Of a DNA stretch of 9,745 bases, positions 1-7,500 are shown piece by piece. The DNA is from Clostridia bacterium (GTDB lineage Bacteria; Bacillota; Clostridia; Oscillospirales; Acutalibacteraceae). Within the stretch, counting starts at the first letter, position 1, and the number at the start of each line of letters is the position of its first letter. The stretch is from positions 1 through 9,745 of the forward strand of contig JAFYQN010000185.1 of the NCBI GenBank assembly GCA_017559885.1. Reading direction: 5' to 3'. Under the pieces are notes generated by a model, which was not told the origin of the DNA, searched no databases, and worked only from the letters and a program-made list of their open reading frames with translations. A program made the position numbers and the translations under genes.

Positions 1-1463
1 CAATAGATATTGATTTTACTCTACCTGATTACTATTGTGATATATCCAAAATTTTAAAATGTCGCGCAGTACCGCGTATCGCATCTAAGGGAGTAAACGG
101 AAGCAATATTACCATTGAGGGTTGCGTAACGATTAACGTTATTTACTGCGGTAGTGATGACCAAGTAAGTTCTTATGAATACCAATATCCGTTTTCTAAA
201 AGTTTTGATAGCGGCATAAATACCGAAGGCGTAATGCTTAACGTAAAAAGCAAATGCGAATATATTAACTGTCGCGCCGTAACGGGTAGAAAGATTGATA
301 TTCACGGAGCCGTTGGCGTATATGTTAATTTAACGCGCCGCAAGGTGTGTGACGTTGTTTCGGATTTTGATGATTGTAATGTTGAACTTTTAAGGGGTAG
401 TATACCTGCAACCGTGCCTATGGGATGCGCGGATAAATATCTTACGTTGGAAGAAGAAATTGAAATAGGTTCTGCTCAGCCCGACGTTCGTTGCATTATA
501 AGATACGACGCAGAGGCCACCGTTACCGACAGTAAAATTTTGGCAGGAAAATCGGTAGTAAAGGGCGATATGATACTTAAAATCTTATATGCCCCCGAGG
601 GCAGTTCGGCTGTGCAAAAGGTTAGATGTCAGTTACCGTTTAGTCAACTGATAGAGATTGACGGTCTTAGCGATGAATGCGATTGCGATTCAAAGGTTAG
701 CATTGCGCACCTTGAAGTAAAACCAAGGGTATCGGCAACAGGGGAGTGCAGACAATTTTTAATTAACGCCAAACTGCTTATAACAAGCGAATGTTGTTGT
801 AATAATGATGTGGCGGTAATATTAGACGCGTATTCGCGCAAGTACGAAGCCGATATTTGCAAAAAAGACGTGTGTTTTAATAAAATATGCGAAAACATAA
901 ATCATACTTTCAGTTGCAAAAAAAATATAGAATTTGGCGACAGCGCAATATCGTCGGTTTCGGATATGTGGTGTGAAGTACATACCGACAAGGTAAAATT
1001 TTGTGAAAATAATATGAGCGTTACAGGGTCGGTTGCGGTATTTATTATAGCGGTAGATAGCAATTCGATTCCCGTATTTTGCGAAAAATCAATCAATTTT
1101 GAATATTGCCATCCAATGAATACCGACGGTGAATTTAGATGCTTGCCTGAGATTACAGTAACGGATGTAAGTTATACGTTAACAGGCGAATGCAATATGG
1201 AATTACGCGTAGAGCTTAATATTTGCGCGGCTATTTACAAATGTAGCAATATGCCGCTTATAACGGAAATTAAGGTTGATAGTAACAAACTATTATCCAA
1301 AACAAACGGTTGCGCAATGACAGTATATTTTGCTGACAAGGGCGAAAATGTTTGGACAATTGCAAGAAAATATTTTGCCAATGTGGATGAGGTAAGGCAA
1401 ATTAACGATATAACAGATGACGTGCTCATAGAGGACAAAATGATTTTGATACCTATTAACTAA
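1..1463 (+). CDS. SPOCS (DUF3794) repeat protein with C-terminal LysM, SipL/SpoVID-like (5' partial)
   Basis: The reading frame is open from the first complete codon (position 3) to TAA at 1461, giving 486 visible residues. The true start lies off the left edge, and the ATG at 234 falls in mid-domain. Three copies of the SPOCS pattern are visible (beta-rich 'G-x-hydrophobic strand, IxY, PFS, G' blocks), at about 108-340, 535-800 and 1010-1245. They are followed by a LysM-like domain at about 1317-1460 (TVYFADKGENVWTIARKYF ... ILIPIN). Full-length relatives are roughly 500-530 residues, so only a few tens of N-terminal residues seem to be missing. In the known family, SipL of Clostridioides and SpoVID of Bacillus sit on the forespore surface and link the SpoIVA basement layer to the coat. 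A coat or cortex-binding role here is inferred. The protein is unusual in carrying 30 cysteines, including a CCC run. Assignment to the SPOCS/LysM family is strong; orthology to SipL itself is not shown. Confidence 0.85.
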   Translation, partial: IDIDFTLPDYYCDISKILKCRAVPRIASKGVNGSNITIEGCVTINVIYCGSDDQVSSYEYQYPFSKSFDSGINTEGVMLNVKSKCEYINCRAVTGRKIDIHGAVGVYVNLTRRKVCDVVSDFDDCNVELLRGSIPATVPMGCADKYLTLEEEIEIGSAQPDVRCIIRYDAEATVTDSKILAGKSVVKGDMILKILYAPEGSSAVQKVRCQLPFSQLIEIDGLSDECDCDSKVSIAHLEVKPRVSATGECRQFLINAKLLITSECCCNNDVAVILDAYSRKYEADICKKDVCFNKICENINHTFSCKKNIEFGDSAISSVSDMWCEVHTDKVKFCENNMSVTGSVAVFIIAVDSNSIPVFCEKSINFEYCHPMNTDGEFRCLPEITVTDVSYTLTGECNMELRVELNICAAIYKCSNMPLITEIKVDSNKLLSKTNGCAMTVYFADKGENVWTIARKYFANVDEVRQINDITDDVLIEDKMILIPIN

Positions 1464-1467
1464 AAAA

Positions 1468-1503
1468 AGAAACCGCGTCTATATATTAAAAGGCGCGGTT
1501 TCT
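1468..1503 (+). terminator. Hairpin terminator after the SPOCS/LysM gene
   Basis: A 10-bp perfect stem pairs AGAAACCGCG (1468-1477) with CGCGGTTTCT (1494-1503). It can extend inward through a T-G, a C-G and a T-A pair around an AT-rich loop. It begins 4 bases after the stop codon. The 3' side has only a weak T tract (TTAT), whereas an A-run precedes the stem, so efficiency is uncertain. The position between a stop codon and the next gene's promoter at 1512 supports a terminator role. Confidence 0.7.
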
Positions 1504-1511
1504 TATACTGC

Positions 1512-1540
1512 TTGACAGTTGGAATTATTTGTTGTAAAAT
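1512..1540 (+). promoter_or_regulatory. Sigma-A promoter of the nucleotide-sugar dehydratase gene
   Basis: TTGACA (1512-1517), a 17-bp spacer and TAAAAT (1535-1540) match the housekeeping consensus at 11 of 12 positions. The predicted transcript starts near 1547, which leaves a leader of about 25 bases before the ATG at 1572. The spacing from the preceding hairpin makes this a separate transcription unit. Confidence 0.85.
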
Positions 1541-1561
1541 AGTAGTGTACACTTACAACAA
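1529..1561. promoter_or_regulatory. Candidate operator: 9-bp inverted repeat over the -10 box and start site
   Basis: TTGTTGTAA (1529-1537) and TTACAACAA (1553-1561) are perfect inverted copies separated by 15 bases. Inside this is a second perfect palindrome, AGTGTACACT (1544-1553), covering the predicted transcription start. The left arm overlaps the -10 hexamer and the right arm ends just before the ribosome binding site, which is a typical repressor position. No matching regulator gene is in the window and the regulator family is not recognised. Confidence 0.45.
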
Positions 1562-1571
1562 GAGGGGTAGT

Positions 1572-3617
1572 ATGAGAAAGACAAAAAATTTTTTAAGTCG
1601 CAGTAATGTTGCAAAAATATTACTCATAATCTATGATGCGTTTATGGTTAATATTTCATATTTCCTTGCGCTTTGGTTTAGATATGATTGTAACATAAGC
1701 GAACTTTTGAATGGGTTGATTGAAGAAACGGATGCGCCAATTCATTTTAATTCGTGGCTTTGTTTTGTGCCTATATATACTGTGTTTTGTTTGGTTGTCT
1801 TTTGGTTGTTTAAACTTTATAACAGCGTGTGGACTTTTGCATCGTATCGCGAGTTTTTTAATGCTGCTTATGCAGCGTTTATAACATTTATATTTCATGT
1901 TATTGCAATAACGTTCATATTCAACCGTATGCCAATGACATATTATTTCTTCGGCGCGCTTATGCAATTTATATTTGTTTTATTGGTTAGATTTTCTTAC
2001 CGTTTTATTTTGCTTGAGCGCTCTCGTAGAAAGGTTGCAAGTTCTAAAGAATCGTCGCGTGTTATGTTGGTAGGCGCAGGTGCCGCCGGTCGAATGGTGC
2101 TTCACGATTTAAATCTTGCTACCAATTCTAAAGATAACGTAGTTTGTTTGGTTGATGATAATCCTCACAAGATAGGAAAGTATATTGACGGATTGTGTAT
2201 TTCGGGTAATCGCTATGATATTCCTAATTTAGTAGAAAAATTTAACATCGATAAAATTTATATAACGATACCCACTATAAAACCCATAGACAAAAAAGAG
2301 ATACTTGATATTTGTAAAGAAACCGATTGTCAACTTAAAATCTTACCAGACATTTATGAACTTCACGATGAAAAAATTGGTAAAAATACGCTTGTAGAGG
2401 TTGATATCGAGGACCTTTTGGGGCGCGACCCAATCGTTGTTGATATGGGTGAAATTTTTGCCTTTTTAAAAGATAAGACTATTCTTGTAACGGGTGGCGG
2501 CGGTTCTATAGGTAGCGAGCTTTGCCGACAAATTGCCGACCATAATCCTCGAAAACTTATAATTTTTGATATTTATGAAAATAACGCGTACGATATCGAG
2601 CAAGAACTCCGCGAAAATCATCCCGAACTTGATTTGGAGGTTCTTATCGGTTCGGTGCGTGATAGCCGAAAGGTTTTTGACGTCTTTGCGCAATATAAAC
2701 CTCAGGTTGTTTATCACGCGGCGGCGCATAAACACGTGCCACTTATGGAACACAGTCCGCAAGAGGCAATAAAAAACAATGTGCTTGGTACATACAAAAC
2801 GGCTTATGCGGCGGCGCTTAACGGATGTGAACGTTTTGTGCTTATCAGTACCGATAAGGCAGTTAACCCCACCAACATAATGGGCGCAAGCAAACGCCTT
2901 TGCGAAATGGTGGTACAGACGTTTGACCGTCTTATCAAAGAGGATAAATTCTATAAACTCAGACCACTTTATGAGCATGACGATAGCGAAGTTGAAGACA
3001 GATTTGTTTCAAGCGGTTTGCAAATAAAAACCGATTTTGTTGCTGTTCGTTTCGGTAACGTTTTGGGTTCAAACGGTTCGGTTGTTCCCGTGTTTAAAAA
3101 GCAAATTGACAAGGGCGGTCCTGTAAAGGTTACGCACCCTGATATAATTCGTTACTTTATGACCATCCCTGAAGCGGTTAGTCTTGTGTTGCAAGCAGGT
3201 ACTTATGCTGCAGGCGGCGAGATTTTTGTGCTTGATATGGGCGCGCCTGTAAAGATTGACACGCTTGCGCGAAATCTTATAAGACTTTCCGGCTTTAAAC
3301 CCGATGTTGACATTAAGGTTGAATACACGGGTCTTAGACCGGGTGAAAAGCTTTATGAAGAGCGTCTTATGGAAACTGAAGGGCTACGCACTACGCCGAA
3401 CAAACTTATAAGCATTTGTAATCCAAGTGATTTTGACGCTGATGAACTGTTTGATAACATTGAACAACTTATGCATATTTGTTATGAAAAGCCCGAGGAC
3501 GTAAAGTCATTTGTAGAAAAAATAGTGCCTACATATCATCCCGCAGGTGAACATGGCACAACCGAAAAAACAGCGGCTTACGAAGAACAAATAAAAGCTA
3601 TGGCCGCTACAAAATAA
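1572..3617 (+). CDS. Membrane-bound UDP-GlcNAc 4,6-dehydratase (PglF/WbpM/CapD-type nucleotide-sugar dehydratase)
   Basis: This 681-residue protein is of usual length for the long, membrane-anchored branch. Four hydrophobic segments lie at about 14-34, 57-79, 92-112 and 117-141. A first Rossmann-like domain follows, with GAGAAGR at 168-174, then the catalytic SDR domain with TGGGGSIG (NAD-binding) at 307-314. The active-site segment has T427-D428-K429 and M437-x3-K441, so methionine replaces the usual SDR tyrosine, as in PglF and WbpM. LRPGEKLYEE near the C-terminus is also typical. Family members convert UDP-GlcNAc to the 4-keto-6-deoxy sugar that feeds bacillosamine, QuiNAc or FucNAc pathways for surface glycans. 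The start is ATG at 1572 behind AGAGGGG; the in-frame TTG at 1512 is the -35 box. Residues 453-485 form a charged insert. No glycan genes adjoin it, so the final sugar is unknown. Confidence 0.92.
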   Translation: MRKTKNFLSRSNVAKILLIIYDAFMVNISYFLALWFRYDCNISELLNGLIEETDAPIHFNSWLCFVPIYTVFCLVVFWLFKLYNSVWTFASYREFFNAAYAAFITFIFHVIAITFIFNRMPMTYYFFGALMQFIFVLLVRFSYRFILLERSRRKVASSKESSRVMLVGAGAAGRMVLHDLNLATNSKDNVVCLVDDNPHKIGKYIDGLCISGNRYDIPNLVEKFNIDKIYITIPTIKPIDKKEILDICKETDCQLKILPDIYELHDEKIGKNTLVEVDIEDLLGRDPIVVDMGEIFAFLKDKTILVTGGGGSIGSELCRQIADHNPRKLIIFDIYENNAYDIEQELRENHPELDLEVLIGSVRDSRKVFDVFAQYKPQVVYHAAAHKHVPLMEHSPQEAIKNNVLGTYKTAYAAALNGCERFVLISTDKAVNPTNIMGASKRLCEMVVQTFDRLIKEDKFYKLRPLYEHDDSEVEDRFVSSGLQIKTDFVAVRFGNVLGSNGSVVPVFKKQIDKGGPVKVTHPDIIRYFMTIPEAVSLVLQAGTYAAGGEIFVLDMGAPVKIDTLARNLIRLSGFKPDVDIKVEYTGLRPGEKLYEERLMETEGLRTTPNKLISICNPSDFDADELFDNIEQLMHICYEKPEDVKSFVEKIVPTYHPAGEHGTTEKTAAYEEQIKAMAATK

Positions 3618-3621
3618 AATT

Positions 3622-3654
3622 AACTCCCACAAGCTGTGCTTGTGGGAGTTTTTT
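3622..3654. terminator. Bidirectional rho-independent terminator between dehydratase gene and dnaJ
   Basis: A 12-bp perfect stem pairs AACTCCCACAAG (3622-3633) with CTTGTGGGAGTT (3639-3650) around a 5-base loop. On the plus strand it runs into six Ts (3649-3654). Read from the minus strand it is followed by an AT-rich, T-rich stretch (TTAATTTTATTTT). It lies between two convergent stop codons, at 3615-3617 and 3657-3659, so it should end both transcripts. Confidence 0.92.
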
Positions 3655-3656
3655 CT

Positions 3657-4823
3657 CTAATCAAAAAAATCTTTAATTTTATCAAAGAATGATTTTTGTT
3701 TCTTGTAGTTCTTAGAGTCGATTATACTATCAAATTCTTTTAATTTTTCTTTTTGTGATTTTGATAGGTCGCGAGGTATTTCGACTACGATTTTAACATA
3801 TTGGTCGCCTCGACCGGAGTAATTAAGACGCTGTATGCCTTTGCCTTTAAGTTTAAATTCGTCTCCCGGCTGTGTGCCTTCGTGAATTGTAAACTTAACC
3901 TTTCCGTCAAGTGTGGGTACGGTTATATCATCGCCCAATGCCGCTTGAACAAAGGTGATTGGAATTTCACAATAAACGTCGTATCCGTCACGTTGAAATA
4001 TTGGATGAGGACGTACGTTTACGCTAACCCTAAGGTTACCCGAAGGTCCGCCGTTTACACCCGCGTCACCGCCGCCGCGAACCGAAATAACCTGACCGTC
4101 GTCAATACCTGCAGGTATTTCTATGGTTTGTTCTACTGTATGACGAATTCTGCCTTTACCTGCACATGTATGGCAAGGACTGTCAATTACCTTACCTGAA
4201 CCATGACAGTGATTACAAACGGTTTGGGTTTTTATTTGACCGAACGGAGTGCGTTGAACGGAACTTACCTGACCACTACCGTGACACACGGGACAGGTTT
4301 TAGATGTAGTGCCTTTTTCACAACCGGTACCGCCACAGTCGGAACAGTTATCGATTTTTGTGAATTTTATGTTTTTTTTACAACCCTTTGCCGCCTCTTC
4401 AAAACTGATGTTTACCGATGCGGAAGCGTCGTTGCCACGTCGAGGCGCTTTAGAGTTAGCGCGCTTGTTGCCACCGCCAAAACCTCCGCCGAAGAAACTG
4501 CCAAATATATCGCCAAGGTCACCAAAATCGCCGAAGCCGCCAAATCCACTTGCATCATATCCGCCGTAACCGCCGCCTGCGCCAAAGTTAGGGTCGACGC
4601 CTGCGTGACCAAACTGGTCGTAACGGGCGCGTTTTTCCTGATTTGAAAGAATTTCGTACGCTTCGTTTACCTCTTTAAAATTCTTTTCTGCAACTTTATC
4701 GTCGGGATTTAGGTCAGGATGATATTTTTTAGCAAGTTTTCTATATGCTTTTTTTAGTTCATCTTCGCTCGCTGACTTATCAACGCCCAAGACTTCATAA
4801 TAATCTCTTTTATTTTCTGCCAC
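3657..4823 (-). CDS. dnaJ: Chaperone protein DnaJ (Hsp40 co-chaperone)
   Basis: DnaJ binds unfolded proteins, delivers them to DnaK and stimulates its ATPase. The protein has 388 residues, normal for a type I DnaJ. The J-domain spans about 5-70 with HPD at 35-37. A Gly/Phe-rich linker containing a DIF motif follows. Four zinc-binding CxxCxGxG repeats come next ([32 protein letters not shown]), then the substrate-binding C-terminal domains. The start is GTG at 4823 ([13 protein letters not shown]), chosen because AGGAG (4831-4835) lies 7 bases upstream and the J-domain begins directly after it. The longer frame starting at a TTG at 4877 would read through a hairpin and has no ribosome binding site. 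dnaJ is the last gene of the operon, 61 bases after dnaK, and ends against the shared terminator. Confidence 0.97.
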   Translation of the reverse strand: MAENKRDYYEVLGVDKSASEDELKKAYRKLAKKYHPDLNPDDKVAEKNFKEVNEAYEILSNQEKRARYDQFGHAGVDPNFGAGGGYGGYDASGFGGFGDFGDLGDIFGSFFGGGFGGGNKRANSKAPRRGNDASASVNISFEEAAKGCKKNIKFTKIDNCSDCGGTGCEKGTTSKTCPVCHGSGQVSSVQRTPFGQIKTQTVCNHCHGSGKVIDSPCHTCAGKGRIRHTVEQTIEIPAGIDDGQVISVRGGGDAGVNGGPSGNLRVSVNVRPHPIFQRDGYDVYCEIPITFVQAALGDDITVPTLDGKVKFTIHEGTQPGDEFKLKGKGIQRLNYSGRGDQYVKIVVEIPRDLSKSQKEKLKEFDSIIDSKNYKKQKSFFDKIKDFFD

Positions 4824-4845
4824 AGATATTCTCCTAAAATTTATG

Positions 4846-4873
4846 TACGGTGCGACCATATGGCCGCACCATA
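4846..4873 (-). promoter_or_regulatory. Intercistronic hairpin between dnaK and dnaJ
   Basis: In the transcript, GGTGCGGCC pairs with GGTCGCACC across an ATAT loop. This core covers 4849-4870, and about three further pairs (T-G, A-T, T-A) extend it. One core pair is G-U on the RNA of this strand but would be A-C on the opposite strand, which favours function in the dnaK-dnaJ message. There is no strong U-tract directly after it, so it looks like an RNA-processing, stability or weak attenuation element rather than a full terminator. It lies between the dnaK stop and the dnaJ ribosome binding site. Confidence 0.6.
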
Positions 4874-4884
4874 ACAATTTTTAA

Positions 4885-6720
4885 TTATTTATTGTCGTCA
4901 ACGTCAGTGAAGTCTGCTTCGTAAACGTTATCTTGTGGATTTGCGTCTGCTTGCGCACTGTCGCCTTGAGCTGCTTGCTGTGCGGCAGCTGCTTCCTTAT
5001 AAATCTTTTCGCTTACAGCAAAAATTTCTTTTTGAAGGTCTTCTTGACGAGCTTTTATTGCATCAATATCTTCGCCTTTAAGAGCTTCTTTAAGAGCTTC
5101 TTTTGCGTTTTCAATCTTGTTCTTTTCGTCTTCAGAAAGTTTGTCGCCAAATTCAGTAACAGTCTTTTCGGTTTGATAAATCATTTGGTCAGCATTGTTG
5201 CGAACGTCTACTGCTTCACGACGCTTTTTATCTTCAGCGGCATAAGCTTCAGCTTCTTTAACTGCCTTATCAATATCGTCTTTAGACATATTGGTATTTG
5301 AAGTAATTGTGATATCGTTTTCTTTACCTGTACCAAGGTCTTTTGCTGAAACGTGAACGATACCGTTTGCGTCTATATCAAATGTAACTTCAATCTGGGG
5401 GATACCGCGTGGAGCAGGAGCGATGCCGTCGAGGTGGAATACGCCAAGAGTTTTATTGTCTTTTGCAAATTCGCGTTCACCCTGAAGTACGTGTACTTCA
5501 ACCGATGTTTGACCGTCAGCTGCGGTTGAGAAGATTTGACTCTTTTTGGTAGGAATTGTGGTGTTGCGTTCAATAACCTTTGTTGAAACACCGCCCATTG
5601 TTTCAATACCAAGAGAGAGGGGAGTAACGTCGAGGAGAAGAAGGCCCTTAACGTCGCCGCCTAATACACCGGCTTGAAGTGATGCGCCAAGAGCAACGCA
5701 TTCGTCGGGGTTGATGCCCTTGAATGGTTCTTTACCCATAAAGTTTTTAACTGCTTCTTGAACTGCAGGTATACGTGAAGAACCACCAACCATAAGAACC
5801 TTGTGAATTTCGTTCTTGTCAAGACCTGAGTCAGCAATTGCCTGACGAACAGGACCCATTGTTGCTTCTACGAGGTCTGCGGTAAGTTCGTTAAACTTAG
5901 CGCGTGTAAGTGTTGTTTCAAAGTGTTTAGGACCTGTTTGGTCAGCTGTGATAAATGGAAGGTTGATGTCGGCAGTTGTCATACCTGAAAGGTCAATCTT
6001 TGCTTTTTCTGCAGCTTCCTTAACACGTTGCATAGCCATCTTATCATTTGAAAGGTCAATGCCTTGCTCTGCTTTAAATGTGCTAACGATATAGTCCATA
6101 ACGCGCTTGTCGAAGTCGTCACCACCGAGCTTGTTGTTACCGGCTGTTGCAAGTACTTCTTGTACGCCGTCGCCCATTTCGATGATTGATACGTCAAACG
6201 TACCGCCGCCAAGGTCATAAACCATAACCTTTTGGTCATCTTCTTTATCAATGCTGTAAGCAAGTGCTGCAGCGGTTGGTTCGTTTATGATACGCTTAAC
6301 TTCAAGACCTGCAATTTTACCTGCGTCTTTTGTTGCCTGACGCTGAGCGTCGGTAAAGTATGCAGGAACGGTGATAACAGCTTCGGTTACCGGTTGGCCG
6401 AGATAACTTTCGGCGTCTGCTTTAAGTTTTTGTAAAATGATTGCAGAAACTTCTTGTGGGGTGTACTTTTTGCCGTCAACCTCTACGGTGTAGTTTGTGC
6501 CCATTTCACGTTTGATAGAACTAATGGTTCTGTCGGGGTTGGTAATTGCCTGACGCTTTGCAACCTGACCTACCATTCTTTCGCCTGTTTTTGAAAATGC
6601 AACTACCGATGGGGTAGTACGCGCGCCTTCGGCGTTTGCGATTACAACAGCTTCGCCGCCTTCCATAACGGCTACGCAAGAGTTTGTTGTACCTAAGTCA
6701 ATACCAATTATTTTTCCCAT
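4885..6720 (-). CDS. dnaK: Chaperone protein DnaK (Hsp70)
   Basis: DnaK is the ATP-driven cytoplasmic Hsp70 that binds and releases hydrophobic stretches of client proteins, working with DnaJ and GrpE. The 611-residue length is typical of Gram-positive DnaK, which lacks an insert found in the nucleotide-binding domain of Gram-negative forms. The Hsp70 signatures are present: [14 protein letters not shown] at the N-terminus, the [13 protein letters not shown] phosphate motif and [14 protein letters not shown]. The interdomain linker with [12 protein letters not shown] is followed by the beta-sandwich substrate domain and a charged helical lid. The acidic tail ([11 protein letters not shown]) resembles the co-chaperone-interacting EEVD-like end. 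ATG at 6720 is preceded by AGGAGG (6729-6734) with 8 bases of spacing. It lies 42 bases downstream of grpE in the same operon. No defect is visible. Confidence 0.98.
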   Translation of the reverse strand: MGKIIGIDLGTTNSCVAVMEGGEAVVIANAEGARTTPSVVAFSKTGERMVGQVAKRQAITNPDRTISSIKREMGTNYTVEVDGKKYTPQEVSAIILQKLKADAESYLGQPVTEAVITVPAYFTDAQRQATKDAGKIAGLEVKRIINEPTAAALAYSIDKEDDQKVMVYDLGGGTFDVSIIEMGDGVQEVLATAGNNKLGGDDFDKRVMDYIVSTFKAEQGIDLSNDKMAMQRVKEAAEKAKIDLSGMTTADINLPFITADQTGPKHFETTLTRAKFNELTADLVEATMGPVRQAIADSGLDKNEIHKVLMVGGSSRIPAVQEAVKNFMGKEPFKGINPDECVALGASLQAGVLGGDVKGLLLLDVTPLSLGIETMGGVSTKVIERNTTIPTKKSQIFSTAADGQTSVEVHVLQGEREFAKDNKTLGVFHLDGIAPAPRGIPQIEVTFDIDANGIVHVSAKDLGTGKENDITITSNTNMSKDDIDKAVKEAEAYAAEDKKRREAVDVRNNADQMIYQTEKTVTEFGDKLSEDEKNKIENAKEALKEALKGEDIDAIKARQEDLQKEIFAVSEKIYKEAAAAQQAAQGDSAQADANPQDNVYEADFTDVDDNK

Positions 6721-6762
6721 GATTAAATCCTCCTAAGATTTATATATTTATGATTTTATTTA

Positions 6763-7278
6763 TTAATTTGCAACCTTTACCATTGCGGCTCGGATTACAG
6801 TGTCACCAATTTTATATCCTTTTTGAAGTACCTGAACAATAACGTTTTCGCCAAGCGATTCATCTTCGACGTGCATTACTGCTTCGTGGAAATTTGGGTC
6901 GAACTGGTCGCCTTCTTGCGCGATTTCTTCGATGTTCATATTAGCTACGATACCTTCAAACTGTTTTACTATCATTTCAATACCTTTGATATAATCGGCG
7001 CTATCGTGGTCGGCGGTAGCTGCTCGGTCTATATTATCAAGTATTGGCAAAAGTTGTTTTATTAGTCCTGCTTTTGCAAATTCAGCAACCGTTGCTTTCT
7101 CGCGTTCGGTGCGTTTTTTGAAGTTGTCAAACTCGGCTGCTGTGCGCATAAGCTGATCGTTTTTTACTTCAAGTTCTGCTTTTAGCGTTTCAAGCTCGGC
7201 ATCTTTTTTTGATTTTTTCTTTTCTTTCTTAGGTGTTTCCTGTGTTTCTACATCAGGAATTTTGTTTTCTTCGCTCAT
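6763..7278 (-). CDS. grpE: Nucleotide exchange factor GrpE
   Basis: GrpE is a homodimer that releases ADP from DnaK and resets the Hsp70 cycle. The 171-residue protein has a lysine- and glutamate-rich disordered N-terminus (about 1-30) and a long coiled-coil helix (about 30-75, with FDNFKKRTEREK). The C-terminal beta-domain ends in the family signature VLQKGYKIGDTVIRAAMVKVAN-type tail. ATG at 7278 follows GGGAGG (7286-7291) at 7 bases. It is the first gene of the operon. In most Firmicutes hrcA precedes grpE, but here the promoter region and then a divergent lipoprotein gene lie upstream. Confidence 0.97.
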   Translation of the reverse strand: MSEENKIPDVETQETPKKEKKKSKKDAELETLKAELEVKNDQLMRTAAEFDNFKKRTEREKATVAEFAKAGLIKQLLPILDNIDRAATADHDSADYIKGIEMIVKQFEGIVANMNIEEIAQEGDQFDPNFHEAVMHVEDESLGENVIVQVLQKGYKIGDTVIRAAMVKVAN

Positions 7279-7297
7279 TTTTTAACCTCCCAAAATC

Positions 7298-7321
7298 AAA
7301 ATTTGACTTTCCCTTACCTTT
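7298..7321 (-). promoter_or_regulatory. CtsR-like operator, promoter-proximal copy (in the grpE leader)
   Basis: Read on the minus strand, the core at 7302-7318 is GGTAAGG-GAA-AGTCAAA. The CtsR consensus is a heptad direct repeat, RGTCAAA-NAN-RGTCAAA. The second heptad and the spacer fit exactly, while the first heptad has three mismatches. The 24-bp unit recurs at 7376-7399 with one difference. It lies about 10-25 bases downstream of the predicted grpE transcription start, a repressing position. Assignment to CtsR is inferred. Confidence 0.55.
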
Positions 7322-7333
7322 GTCTGTAATGCT

Positions 7334-7361
7334 ATTATAACCCATTTTTTTCAAATGTCAA
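7334..7361 (-). promoter_or_regulatory. Sigma-A promoter of the grpE-dnaK-dnaJ operon
   Basis: On the minus strand, TTGACA (7356-7361), a 16-bp spacer and TATAAT (7334-7339) match the consensus perfectly. Just upstream, seven Ts abut eight As (7365-7379), placed where an UP element would bind the RNA polymerase alpha subunit. Transcription should start near 7327, giving a leader of about 49 bases. So strong a basal promoter suggests control by repression rather than an alternative sigma factor. Confidence 0.9.
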
Positions 7362-7375
7362 TACTTTTTTTAAAA

Positions 7376-7399
7376 AAAATTTGACTTTCCCTGACCTTT
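7376..7399 (-). promoter_or_regulatory. CtsR-like operator, upstream copy
   Basis: Read on the minus strand, the core at 7380-7396 is GGTCAGG-GAA-AGTCAAA. It fits RGTCAAA-NAN-RGTCAAA except for the last two bases of the first heptad. It lies about 19 bp upstream of the grpE -35 box and 78 bp from the matching proximal copy, so the two bracket the promoter. It also lies about 34 bp upstream of the divergent lipoprotein promoter, which it might affect. Confidence 0.6.
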
Positions 7400-7429
7400 T
7401 ACAAATTATTCATAATTTTGTCTTTACGA

Positions 7430-7458
7430 TTGACAATAACTCAATGTAATGTTAAAAT
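7430..7458 (+). promoter_or_regulatory. Sigma-A promoter of the lipoprotein phosphatase gene
   Basis: TTGACA (7430-7435), a 17-bp spacer and TAAAAT (7453-7458) form a near-consensus promoter. The -10 box is preceded by TGT (7450-7452), an extended -10 feature. Transcription should start near 7465, with AGGAG (7487-7491) 9 bases before the ATG at 7501. Confidence 0.85.
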
Positions 7459-7500
7459 AAAATTGATATATAAATAAAATATACGTAGGAGTGAACGGTT

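Noticed and set aside
234..236. ATG as the start of the SPOCS/LysM protein
   Set aside because: The same frame is open back to position 3 and encodes recognisable SPOCS sequence (IDFTLPDYYCDISKILKC), so the gene starts outside the window.
1512..1571. TTG start giving a 20-residue N-terminal extension of the dehydratase
   Set aside because: The TTG is the first half of the -35 hexamer TTGACA and lies upstream of the predicted transcript start. The ATG at 1572 has a good ribosome binding site and begins the expected protein.
2466..2978. 170-residue open frame antisense to the dehydratase
   Set aside because: It is fully inside a well-conserved catalytic domain on the other strand and has no family resemblance or translation signals.
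4203..4646. 147-residue open frame antisense to dnaJ (and a proline-rich one at 4309-4569)
   Set aside because: They are shadows of the Gly-rich and Cys-rich codons of dnaJ, with no ribosome binding site and no recognisable domain.
4824..4877. 18-residue N-terminal extension of DnaJ starting from a TTG
   Set aside because: It would translate through the intercistronic hairpin with no ribosome binding site. GTG at 4823 has AGGAG at 7 bases and leads straight into the J-domain.
5077..5100. Perfect tandem 12-bp repeat TTTAAGAGCTTC
   Set aside because: It lies within dnaK and encodes the helical repeat EALKEALK of the lid region. This is ordinary coding redundancy, not a separate element.
7279..7500. 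CIRCE element or riboswitch in the grpE upstream region
   Set aside because: No TTAGCACTC/GAGTGCTAA pair is present, and no complex conserved RNA fold was apparent. The region is accounted for by two divergent promoters and the two repeats.
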